Source: Candidatus Schekmanbacteria bacterium | Lineage (GTDB): Bacteria; CSSED10-310; JACPHN01 | Assembly (NCBI GenBank): GCA_016188575.1 | Contig: JACPHN010000039.1 | Location: 1 to 64,000 of the forward strand | Direction: 5' to 3' | DNA: 64,000 bases | Shown: in pieces, positions 26,737 through 34,782 of the stretch | How the letters are laid out: the number at the start of each line of letters is the position of its first letter | Numbering within the stretch: the first letter of the stretch is position 1 | Translations under genes and position numbers: made by a program | The notes under the pieces: model-generated | What the model saw: only the letters and a program-made list of their open reading frames with translations | What the model was told of the DNA's origin: nothing | The model's database searches: none

Positions 26737-26853
26737 TCAGGTGTAAGGCACATGCGACCGACGCCCTGATTCCGGACCGACACCCGTCCCGTTGGCGGCG
26801 CCCGCGATTCGCGGTAAGATCAGGCACAAATCTCTCGCCCCAGGAGCTCATCG

Positions 26854-27363
26854 GTGACGACGGTCAGAACGGCGCGGCTGAGTGATCTCGAAGCGATTAC
26901 AGCCATCTACAACCACGAAGTCCTGCACGGTTCCGCGACCTTCGACACCGAGCCGAAACATCTGGAGGAGCAACTGTTGTGGTTTGGGAAGCACGATGAA
27001 CGCCACCCGCTGCTCGTGGCCACTCCCGACAGCAACGGCGAGGTGCTGGGATGGGCGTCGCTGAGCGCCTGGTCGGACCGCTGCGCCTATGCGGGCACCG
27101 TAGAAAACTCCATCTATGTCGCGCCGCAGTCCCGCGGCACGGGAGTAGGCAAGCTGCTTCTCGGTGACCTGTTGCGGGTGGCTGCCGAAGCCGGCACCCA
27201 CACAGTGCTGGCGCGCATCGCCGACGGTAATCCGGCCAGTGTTCATCTTCACGAGCGCGCGGGGTTTCGGCACGTCGGCAGAATGTTCGAGGTCGGCTAC
27301 AAGTTCGGGCGCTGGATCGATGTGTTGGTTATGCAGAAGATGCTCTTGGGTCGAGGCTCGTGA
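26854..27363 (+). CDS. GNAT-family N-acetyltransferase, phosphinothricin-acetyltransferase-like
   Basis: 169 residues with a GTG start preceded by AGGAG at the right distance. Motifs: TAIYNHEVLHGSATFDTEP near the N-terminus, the acetyl-CoA loop SRGTGVGKLLL near residue 95, and HERAGFRHVGRMFEVGYKFG near the C-terminus. These are the signatures of the PAT/Bar and YncA-like (methionine sulfone/sulfoximine acetyltransferase) group. It should acetylate a small amine, and many relatives detoxify glutamate analogues. The true substrate is not evident. It stands alone on the plus strand upstream of the SPOR gene. Confidence 0.88.
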   Translation: MTTVRTARLSDLEAITAIYNHEVLHGSATFDTEPKHLEEQLLWFGKHDERHPLLVATPDSNGEVLGWASLSAWSDRCAYAGTVENSIYVAPQSRGTGVGKLLLGDLLRVAAEAGTHTVLARIADGNPASVHLHERAGFRHVGRMFEVGYKFGRWIDVLVMQKMLLGRGS

Positions 27364-27454
27364 CCACGGCGCAGCGGAGGTGTCGGCTGGCGCCGCGATC
27401 CGCGCCGGAGGCCGGAGTGAGCTCCCAGGTAGCGATCACGTTGGGGCATCAGGA

Positions 27455-28666
27455 ATGACAGCTAGATCTCGCGGCAGGATCACCTGGCGCGGCGGCGCCA
27501 TCGTGGCATTCGCGGCGCTGCTCGCAAGTCCTGGCGGTGGCGGCGCGCAGACCGAATCCGGCGACGACCCCACCGGCGCTGTGCGCGGCGATGTCGATCT
27601 CGAGGCAACGATGGATTCCGCCAGGGCGCTGAATATGGTGCGCGAAGCCTACCACGAGGCCGACTGGACAGTGGTCGATCGCATTGGCAAGGTGTTCTTT
27701 GCGGCGACGGAAGCCGCGGAGCCATCCGTGGCGGGGGTGGAGGTGGCGTATTACCTCGGTGAGGCGCAGACCGAGACGGCGGCGGCGCTCGGCTGGTATG
27801 GCAAGGCGATCGCGGAGGCACAGCGACTCCGCCGCGGGCGCGAGCAGCCGCCAAGATCCGAGGCCAGTCGCATTGGCGAGGGGGAGTCTCTCGCTCCTGG
27901 GGCGCGGTTGTTTGTCCAGAAGGCGCTGTTGGCGAGCGCGGAGCTGCAATACTTGATGGGTACCGAGGCTGAGGCGCTGGAATCCCTCAATCAGCTCGGC
28001 GCCTGGCGCCCGGTCCCGGACGATGTCGGGGCGCGAGCCGATCTGGTGCGCGGCTGGGCGTATCTGGCTGTCAAGCGGTATCGAGACGCCGAGCAGACGT
28101 TCGGCTTGCTTCACGACTCCGCACGGGGCACAGCCGCTGACTTGCAGGCGCTGTTCGCCCGTGGTGACACTCGGGTCGCGCGCGGCGACCTGGCTGGCGC
28201 CCTAGAGGACTATCGGCAGGTCGCTCGGGTAAATCCCGACTTTCTGCCGCGGGCCGCCCTCAGCTCGCGGATCGACGCCACCACGGACAAGAAGCGCGCT
28301 CAGGAAGATACGGCTTCTCCCGCCACGGCGCCGCAAAACCCGTTGTTCGTGGTGCAGGTCGGTGCCTTCGCCGATCCCCGCCTTGCTCACGATCTGGTAA
28401 CTCGCCTGGAACGTGAGGGGTACGCGCCCACGATTTTGACCGAGCGCGCTCCTGGAACCGCCAGCAGTCGCGAGCTGATTCACAAGGTTCGCCTCGGGCC
28501 GATCACCGGCCGCCGCAAGGCCGATGCGCTGGTGAGCGACCTGTGGATGCGGCTTGGCCTCGGCTCATTTGTCGTCCCCATCGCGCCGCTGGACTCACCT
28601 GCCGGCGAGCCGCCGGCGGAGGGCGGCGACGTGCTGCACGCGCCGATCGTCGAGGAGTCGCTGTGA
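27455..28666 (+). CDS. SPOR-domain protein with TPR-like repeats, exported
   Basis: 403 residues from the ATG at 27455; the longer open frame that starts within the GNAT gene is rejected. A signal peptide (basic MTARSRGRITWR, then a hydrophobic stretch ending GGGGAQ) leads to a helical TPR-like middle and a C-terminal SPOR domain at about 305-385 (LFVVQVGAFADPRLAHDL and HKVRLGPITGRRKADAL). SPOR domains bind denuded glycan strands of peptidoglycan, often at the division site. Its TGA overlaps the mutS GTG start as GTGA, so the two are translationally coupled, although their functions seem unrelated. Confidence 0.85.
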   Translation: MTARSRGRITWRGGAIVAFAALLASPGGGGAQTESGDDPTGAVRGDVDLEATMDSARALNMVREAYHEADWTVVDRIGKVFFAATEAAEPSVAGVEVAYYLGEAQTETAAALGWYGKAIAEAQRLRRGREQPPRSEASRIGEGESLAPGARLFVQKALLASAELQYLMGTEAEALESLNQLGAWRPVPDDVGARADLVRGWAYLAVKRYRDAEQTFGLLHDSARGTAADLQALFARGDTRVARGDLAGALEDYRQVARVNPDFLPRAALSSRIDATTDKKRAQEDTASPATAPQNPLFVVQVGAFADPRLAHDLVTRLEREGYAPTILTERAPGTASSRELIHKVRLGPITGRRKADALVSDLWMRLGLGSFVVPIAPLDSPAGEPPAEGGDVLHAPIVEESL

Positions 28667-31413
28667 ACGTGCCTGCAGCCGACGAGACTCCCATGATGCG
28701 GCAGTACCGCGAGGCCAAGGAGCAAAGCCCCGACGCGCTGCTGCTGTTTCGGATGGGGGACTTTTACGAGCTCTTCGGGGAGGATGCGATCACCGCTGCC
28801 CGCGAGCTCGGCATCACGCTGACGACTCGCGACAAGGGCAAGGAGAACCCCATGCCGATGGCGGGGGTGCCGTACCATGCCATCAGCTCGTATCTGCAAC
28901 GGCTCATCGCCCGCGGATTCAAGGTCGCCGTGTGTGAGCAGGTCGAGGAGCCCGGGGAAAACAAGGGCATTCTGCGGCGAGAGATCGTGCAGGTTGTGAC
29001 CCCCGGCACCGTCATGGATACGGAGATGCTCAATGAAAAGGAAAAAAACTTCCTCGGGGCACTGGTGGTGGAGCCCTCGGGAGGGCGCACCGGGCCAGGC
29101 GGGGCGAGCACCGGAGCGTGCGTGGGGGTGGCGCTCCTTGAGGTGTCGACCGGGGAAATGATCGTGTGGGAGTCAGCCTTCAGCCAGGGCCGGCAACGAC
29201 CTCGGGAGTGTGCCGCGGAGATTCTGGTCGCAGCGGAGATTCTCGATCGCTATCAACCTGCCGAGGTGCTGTATCCCGACGGCGAGAGCGAGGACGAGCT
29301 TGAGATGTCGTTACGCGCCCTGCCGGCGCGGCGCACGCGGTACACCGGAGTTTACTTCGGCGCCAAGGAGGCGGCGGCGGCGCTGCGGCGGGCGTTTGGC
29401 GTGGTATCGCTGGAGGGGTTCGGCCTGGACGATCGGCGGCCGGGCCCGGCGGTTCGCGCCGCCGGCGCGCTGCTCGCCTACGTCGAGGAGACACAGCAGC
29501 AGCCGCTCAGCTACGTGGGCCCGCTGCGCCTGCTCGGCCCCAGCGAAGGAATGGTCGTGGATGGCACAACCCGGCGCAACCTCGAGCTCGTGCGCACGAT
29601 TCACGGTCAGGATGGCGAAGGAACGGTGCTTCATGTTCTGGATCGGACGCGGACCCCGATGGGAGGGCGCCTGCTGCGGGAATGGCTGCTCGCTCCGCTC
29701 GCGCAGGTCGCGCCGATTCGCGCGCGTCACGATGCCGTAGCGGCGCTGCTCGCGGACGATCTCGCCGGCTCCCGGGTGGCGGAGCTGCTCGGCGGCGTCG
29801 GCGATCTGGAGCGGGTCATCGGCCGCGTCTGCCTCGGCCGCGCGACGCCACGCGAGATCAGTCTCCTCGGCTCGTCATTGTCTCGGTTGCCGGCGCTCCT
29901 CCAGGTTCTCGGCGGCCGCGGTGAAGCGCTGGACCACGTCGTCAGCCGTGTCGACCCGATCCCCGAGCTCTGCGCGCTGATCGCCACCTCACTCGCCTCG
30001 GAGGCGCCGATCACAGCGCGCGACGGCAACGTCTTCGCATCGGGATTCAGCGCCGAGCTCGACGAGCTGCGCTCCCTGGCGCACGACGGCAAGAGCTGGA
30101 TTCTCTCGTACGAGGCGCGGGAGCGCGAGGCCACCGGGATTTCCTCGCTCAAGGTGCGTTACAACAAGGTCTTCGGGTACTACCTGGAAGTGACCCGCTC
30201 ACACTTGGAGAAGGTCCCCGATGACCGCTATCAGCGCCGCCAGACGCTGGTCAATGCCGAGCGGTTCATCACCCCGGAGCTCAAGGCATTCGAGGAAAAG
30301 GTGCTCGGCGCCGAAGAAAGACAAAAGGCGCTGGAGATCGAGCTTTTCGCGCGGTTTCGCGAGCGGGTCGCGGGCTATGCCGGACGGGTGCGTGAGACGG
30401 CGCGGGCGCTCGCCGAGCTGGACGTCCTCGCCTCATTCGCCGCCGTCGCCCGGGACCGCAACTACGTTCGCCCGCTGATCGACGAGACCGGGATCCTGGA
30501 GATCGAGGCCGGCCGCCATCCCGTGGTCGAGGCGCTCGCGGAGAACGAGCCGTTTGTGCCGAACGACACCTACCTCGACCTCGAAGATCATCAGCTCATC
30601 CTGCTCACGGGTCCGAACATGAGCGGCAAGTCAACCGTTCTGCGGCAGGTTGCGCTGATTGCGCTTCTCGCGCAGATCGGCGCCTTCGTCCCGGCGCGCC
30701 GCGCCCGCATCGGCGTTGTCGATCGCATCTTCACACGCGTCGGCGCGAGCGACAACCTGGCGCGTGGCCAGAGCACGTTCCTGGTGGAAATGCACGAGAC
30801 CGCCAACATCTGCAACAACGCGACTCGTCACAGCCTCGTGGTGCTCGATGAGATCGGCCGCGGCACAAGCACGTTCGACGGTCTCTCCATTGCCTGGGCG
30901 GTGGCCGAATACCTGCACGAGGCCCCGCACCTCGGCTGCAAGACCCTGTTTGCCACCCACTATCACGAGCTCACGGAGCTGGAATCGATCCTCAGGCGGG
31001 TCAAGAACTACCACGTGGCGGTGCGCGAGGAGTCCGGCAGGGTGGTCTTCATGCGCCGTGTCGAGCGCGGCGGAATCGACCAGAGCTTTGGTGTGCACGT
31101 GGCAGAGCTGGCCGGCCTGCCGCGGTCCATCATTCGCCGCGCGCACGAAATCCTGGGCAACCTGGAGGCATCCGAGCTTGACGCGTTGGGGCGACCGCGG
31201 CGCGGTCGCGGACGGCAAGCCCGCGAGGTCGTGAGGCGGCGCGAACGCGCCCAGCAGCTCACACTGTTTGTCCCGCGCGAGCACCCTGTCGTGGGAGAGC
31301 TCGCGCAGGTCGTGCCCGAGGAGCTGACCCCGCTGCAGGCGCTGAACAAGCTGGACGAGCTCCGCAGGCTGCTGGATGTGGTCCCGGTTTCGGGCCGAGG
31401 TCGGCCGGCGTGA
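28663..31413 (+). CDS. mutS: DNA mismatch repair protein MutS
   Basis: 916 residues from a GTG that overlaps the upstream stop; the 40-codon extension is unlikely. MutS domain I has GDFYELF at 32-38, including the Phe-X-Glu mismatch-reading pair (F34, E36). The clamp and lever domains follow, then the ABC-type ATPase with Walker A TGPNMSGKST at 649-658, the signature region DNLARGQSTFLVEM, Walker B SLVVLDEIGRGTST and a conserved ATHYHELTEL. The C-terminal tail includes LTPLQALNKLDELR, the tetramer/MutL-proximal helix found in MutS1. It recognises mismatches in newly replicated DNA and recruits MutL. No mutL is in the window. Confidence 0.97.
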   Translation: MNVPAADETPMMRQYREAKEQSPDALLLFRMGDFYELFGEDAITAARELGITLTTRDKGKENPMPMAGVPYHAISSYLQRLIARGFKVAVCEQVEEPGENKGILRREIVQVVTPGTVMDTEMLNEKEKNFLGALVVEPSGGRTGPGGASTGACVGVALLEVSTGEMIVWESAFSQGRQRPRECAAEILVAAEILDRYQPAEVLYPDGESEDELEMSLRALPARRTRYTGVYFGAKEAAAALRRAFGVVSLEGFGLDDRRPGPAVRAAGALLAYVEETQQQPLSYVGPLRLLGPSEGMVVDGTTRRNLELVRTIHGQDGEGTVLHVLDRTRTPMGGRLLREWLLAPLAQVAPIRARHDAVAALLADDLAGSRVAELLGGVGDLERVIGRVCLGRATPREISLLGSSLSRLPALLQVLGGRGEALDHVVSRVDPIPELCALIATSLASEAPITARDGNVFASGFSAELDELRSLAHDGKSWILSYEAREREATGISSLKVRYNKVFGYYLEVTRSHLEKVPDDRYQRRQTLVNAERFITPELKAFEEKVLGAEERQKALEIELFARFRERVAGYAGRVRETARALAELDVLASFAAVARDRNYVRPLIDETGILEIEAGRHPVVEALAENEPFVPNDTYLDLEDHQLILLTGPNMSGKSTVLRQVALIALLAQIGAFVPARRARIGVVDRIFTRVGASDNLARGQSTFLVEMHETANICNNATRHSLVVLDEIGRGTSTFDGLSIAWAVAEYLHEAPHLGCKTLFATHYHELTELESILRRVKNYHVAVREESGRVVFMRRVERGGIDQSFGVHVAELAGLPRSIIRRAHEILGNLEASELDALGRPRRGRGRQAREVVRRRERAQQLTLFVPREHPVVGELAQVVPEELTPLQALNKLDELRRLLDVVPVSGRGRPA

Positions 31414-32132
31414 TCGGGGACCTCGATAGCACCCGTGACCTGAGCGTGTGCCGAATCTGCGCGCAACCCAGTCCGCTCTGGTTTACCACCAACCGCCCGT
31501 TTCACCGCTGCTCGTCCTGTTTCCTCCTGCAAACCCACGCGCTGGGCGCGGAGAGCGACCACGAGGAGTTTTATCAGCGCCACTATGGCGGGGGAGGAGA
31601 GTGCGGTCCCCGCGAGGAGCAGCGCGACCAGGACCGAATTTGGTGTGGAGCCCTCCTGCAGGCTGGCCAAAGGCTCGGCAAGTCCGCGCGCGATCTCGCC
31701 GTGCTCGATTACGGTTGCGGCGGTGGCGGGGCTGTGAGCGCGTTGCGGGTGGCGGGCGCCGACGCCTGGGGGGTCGATCCCTACCTGGCGGAGAGGGACG
31801 CGAGTGAGCACGTCTTGCGGGGCCGTGCCACGCTCCTCTTTCCCCATGCATCCTTCGACGTCGTTGGCGCGCGCGAGGTCCTCGAGCACTTGCCGTCACC
31901 CTGGAACGATTTGTATGCCATCGACCACGTACTTCGGAAACCCGGCGGCCTGCTCTTTTCAGTGCACCTGTTCGAGTCGAGCTTGGGTAGCGATCAGGTA
32001 GCCGGCGATTGGTATTGCGCCGATCCGACGCACGTGACTTTTTATAGCCCGGAGGCCATAGCGGCCATCGTGCGCCGGCTGCAATGGCGGCTCCTGGTGC
32101 TTTCGAGGAACGTCTTTTTGGCGCTCAAGTAA
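31410..32132 (+). CDS. Class I SAM-dependent methyltransferase with N-terminal zinc-ribbon
   Basis: 240 residues. The N-terminus has four cysteines in CRICAQ and HRCSSC, a zinc-ribbon typical of methyltransferases in glycan and lipid loci. The SAM-binding motif I is LAVLDYGCGGGGAV near residue 98, and REVLEHLPSPWNDL near 150 is motif IV/post-I. The fold is the Methyltransf_23 type. The ATG overlaps the mutS stop by four bases. The substrate is unknown. Confidence 0.8.
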   Translation: MIGDLDSTRDLSVCRICAQPSPLWFTTNRPFHRCSSCFLLQTHALGAESDHEEFYQRHYGGGGECGPREEQRDQDRIWCGALLQAGQRLGKSARDLAVLDYGCGGGGAVSALRVAGADAWGVDPYLAERDASEHVLRGRATLLFPHASFDVVGAREVLEHLPSPWNDLYAIDHVLRKPGGLLFSVHLFESSLGSDQVAGDWYCADPTHVTFYSPEAIAAIVRRLQWRLLVLSRNVFLALK

Positions 32133-32258
32133 AGCACGGCGGCCGGCGGCGAGACGCGCTGGCCGCGCGCCCCATCTTGCCTCTGTGCTGCGAACGAGGT
32201 ATCGTCTGAGATAGAATATCGGGGCTTGGGGTTGACCCATTCGTGGCGGAGGACTGCA

Positions 32259-32681
32259 GTGAAAGTATCGGAATTCATGATCACCGACGTGCTGAAAGTA
32301 GATGCGCACGACCCATTGGAGCTCGCCGCGGCGCTCATGAGGGAGCACCGTGTCGGCATGCTGGTGGTGGAAAGAGATGGAAAAGTATGCGGTTTTCTGA
32401 CCGCACGCGACATCGTCTACGAGGGCGTGGCCGCGTTGGCGGAAGGAAAGTCCGTGGCTATCGGTGATATCACCAGAAACGACCTCGTGACCGTGCATCA
32501 GGACAGCGACCTCTTCGACGTGGTGCGGGTCATGGGCAATAACCGGCGGTGGTACATCGGGGTTACGGACAACGCCGGTGAATGTGTCGGCATCGTCAGC
32601 GTTGACGATGTGATGGTGATCATGATCTCGGAGTTCAGCCACGTGGCCGACGTGGTGACGCGGTACTCCAAGCTCTTGTGA
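32259..32681 (+). CDS. Tandem CBS-domain protein
   Basis: 140 residues. The GTG at 32259 follows GCGGAGGA by five bases and gives VKVSEFMITDVLKV, the usual first strand of a CBS pair; the upstream in-frame start is weaker. Two CBS motifs are present: LMREHRVGMLVVERDGKVCGF at about 25-45 and the second around NRRWYIGVTDNAGECVGI. Pairs of CBS domains bind adenosine nucleotides and act as energy sensors, often regulating a partner. None is fused or adjacent, so the target is unknown. Confidence 0.85.
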   Translation: MKVSEFMITDVLKVDAHDPLELAAALMREHRVGMLVVERDGKVCGFLTARDIVYEGVAALAEGKSVAIGDITRNDLVTVHQDSDLFDVVRVMGNNRRWYIGVTDNAGECVGIVSVDDVMVIMISEFSHVADVVTRYSKLL

Positions 32682-32727
32682 CGCCTTCGGGGTGCCGGCG
32701 CGACCGCGCCGTGGCCACCGATTTCCG

Positions 32728-33780
32728 ATGTTTACCGTGATGGAATCGCCACGCCCGGATTGGGCCTTGCACCAGTACGACCTCGGCCGGGTGGAATCCG
32801 TCGAGCACGTCCCCCGGGGCCTCATTCACCGCACGTACGACGTGCGCAGCGAGCGCGGCCGGTTCATTCTGCAGCGCTTGCACCCGGTGCTGGCGAATGG
32901 GGAAATGCTGGCCGACATGGCCGCAGTTACCGCGCACCTTGCGGCGCGGGGGTTGTTGACACCGTGCATCGTGCGCACCCGGGTGGGGGAGCTCGCGGCG
33001 GTCGACGGCGCCGCCTGGTGGCGACTGACGCTGCACATCGGCGGTGAGACTTTTGACGAGGTCGGCGACTCCGACATGGCGTACGCGGCGGGCCGCGAGC
33101 TTGGCCGCTTCCACGCGGCGGTGGGTGATCTGGAACACGTTTTCCGCTCACGTCACAGCCTGCATCAGACCCGCCGGGTGGTCGAGCTGTTGCAAGACGT
33201 CCTGGGCCGCGACCTCACTGCTGCGCCTCGCGGCGCCGAGGTGGCCGAGCGCGGTGCCGCGGTGATTCGCTCGCTCGCCGGGCGCTACCTCGACGGACTG
33301 CCCCAGTGCGTCGTGCACGGTGATCCTAAGATCTCGAATGTGGTGTTCGTTCCGCGATCGGGACAGGAGGCGCGGCGGACGCTCGGGTTGATCGACCTGG
33401 ATACGGTGAGCCGGCATACACGGCTCGTCGATCTGGGCGATGCCGCGCGTTCCTGGTGCCGCAGCGGCGGTGAGGACGAGCGGTCGGGCTTTCTGCTGCC
33501 GCATTTCCAGGCGTTGCTCGCGGGCTATTCCGAGACGGCACCGCCACTCGCCGCCGCCGAGCGCGAAGCGCTTGCTCGCGCACCGGCGGTGATCACCCTC
33601 GAGCTCGCCGCAAGGTTCCTGCGCGATTGTATCGAGGACGCTTACTTCGGCTGGGATGCCCGGCGCTACGCCTGCCGGCGCGACCACAATTGGGCCCGGG
33701 CGATGGGCTGCATCGCGCTTGCCGAAAGCATCGGAGAGCAATCCGGCGAGATCGCGAGGGCCGTGGCCGCCGTTCGCTGA
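32728..33780 (+). CDS. APH/choline-kinase-family phosphotransferase
   Basis: 350 residues from the ATG at 32728. The protein has an N-lobe with GRFILQRLHPV, a hinge, and the catalytic loop CVVHGDPKISNVVF near residue 195 followed by LGLIDLDTVS, the HGDxxxxN and D-x-D pattern of aminoglycoside/homoserine kinase-like phosphotransferases. Relatives with the 'LHRIN'-type N-lobe phosphorylate N-acetylhexosamines or related metabolites, which is possible here. No resistance role should be assumed. Confidence 0.8.
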   Translation: MFTVMESPRPDWALHQYDLGRVESVEHVPRGLIHRTYDVRSERGRFILQRLHPVLANGEMLADMAAVTAHLAARGLLTPCIVRTRVGELAAVDGAAWWRLTLHIGGETFDEVGDSDMAYAAGRELGRFHAAVGDLEHVFRSRHSLHQTRRVVELLQDVLGRDLTAAPRGAEVAERGAAVIRSLAGRYLDGLPQCVVHGDPKISNVVFVPRSGQEARRTLGLIDLDTVSRHTRLVDLGDAARSWCRSGGEDERSGFLLPHFQALLAGYSETAPPLAAAEREALARAPAVITLELAARFLRDCIEDAYFGWDARRYACRRDHNWARAMGCIALAESIGEQSGEIARAVAAVR

Positions 33781-33875
33781 CGGGTGAAACGAGCAGACGA
33801 GCGGCCGGCGGGTTGACAATTCGCCGCGGCGGCCTTAGCCCAATAAGAGAGCATTCTCGGATCAGGAGCGTCACC

Positions 33876-34670
33876 ATGAGTTTGACACGCCGACTCGCCG
33901 TTGCCGCAGTTGCGGCTCTTTCGTGTTTGTCCGGCACTGCTTTAGCCGAGCTGCACCGACACCCGATACTACCTTCCCCTCCCCCGTTCACGACCAACAC
34001 GCCACCGGCCGCGGCCGTGCCCGCCGACGCGGTCACCGCCGGAGGCGACGCCCGGCTCGATCTGCGCACCATGGCGCGGATCCCGGCGGGGTGGGTGGAC
34101 GTTTCGAAACCGCCATTCGCCGACGTTACCGCCGGCCGGCATCGAGCCCTGCGCAAGATTTGGGTGCGCTCCTTCGTCGTGGATCGCAAACCCGTATCGG
34201 TGCGCGCATACCGCCATTGCGTCGATTCCGGGCACTGCTCGGAACCCGCCACTGCCGGCGGCTGCTCTTGGGCGACGGCGGATGCCGGTGGCGCGGATCC
34301 CGTAAACTGCGTGAACTGGCACCAGGCCAACGCTTATTGCCGCTATCGCGACGCGCGGCTCATCGACGAGCTGCAGTGGGAGCGCGCCGGCGATCTGGTC
34401 GCCCGCGAATCCTGCCCGCACGGCCTGTGTAATGAAAACGCCGCGATGTGGGAGTGGGTCCAACGCCCGCGAGCCGTATGCCAGGGCGCGTCGTCCCGGA
34501 GGTCGCAAGATCTGGTAGAACATGAACCCGAGGCGCTCCGCCGGGCAGTGCTGCCCGCTGATGGCGGCGCCATCGTGAGCTGGCCGGACAGCCAGCGACG
34601 CTGGCATGAGCCGGCCAACCACCAGCCCGCGTTTGCGACGTTTCGCTGCGCCCGGGCGCTTACTCCATAG
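33876..34670 (+). CDS. Secreted FGE-sulfatase (SUMF1)-domain protein, divergent
   Basis: 264 residues with a signal peptide (MSLTRRLAVAAVAALSCLSG followed by TALA). The mature part follows the formylglycine-generating-enzyme fold: MARIPAGWVDV, FVVDRKPVSVRAYRHCV, VNCVNWHQANAYCRYRDARL, MWEWVQ and a final FRCARALTP. The Ca- and Cys-containing active-site block that normally reads RVLRGGSW is missing or unrecognisable, so enzymatic sulfatase activation is doubtful. Many such secreted FGE-like proteins act as binding modules. A TTGACA at 33813-33818 may belong to its promoter. Confidence 0.7.
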   Translation: MSLTRRLAVAAVAALSCLSGTALAELHRHPILPSPPPFTTNTPPAAAVPADAVTAGGDARLDLRTMARIPAGWVDVSKPPFADVTAGRHRALRKIWVRSFVVDRKPVSVRAYRHCVDSGHCSEPATAGGCSWATADAGGADPVNCVNWHQANAYCRYRDARLIDELQWERAGDLVARESCPHGLCNENAAMWEWVQRPRAVCQGASSRRSQDLVEHEPEALRRAVLPADGGAIVSWPDSQRRWHEPANHQPAFATFRCARALTP

Positions 34671-34714
34671 GCCGGAGGCATCGGCAGCGGCTCTCCGCGG
34701 GCCGCGCGTGGCGG

Positions 34715-34768
34715 GTCGATCGGAGACCGCACTTCCCGCCTGGCGCGGGTTTGTGGACTCCGATCGAC
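34715..34768. terminator. Possible bidirectional terminator between convergent genes
   Basis: GTCGATCGGAG (34715-34725) and its exact reverse complement (34758-34768) flank a CG-rich centre between the convergent FGE-like and propeller genes. There is no T-run, so intrinsic termination would be weak. Confidence 0.35.
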
Positions 34769-34782
34769 TGTTGCGGCGCTCG

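Larger units (their letters stand above)
26375..26853. other. Divergent intergenic region with palindromic repeats
   Basis: About 480 bases between the kinase and the GNAT gene. The first 200 bases show no feature I can name. From 26620 on there are two strong hairpins (listed separately) and the ribosome-binding site CAGGAG for the GNAT gene at 26841-26846. Promoters for both divergent genes must lie here but none is clear. Confidence 0.5.

Noticed and set aside
33813-33846. TTGACA as a full promoter for the FGE-like gene
   Set aside because: No acceptable -10 box at 16-18 bases; mentioned only in that gene's entry.
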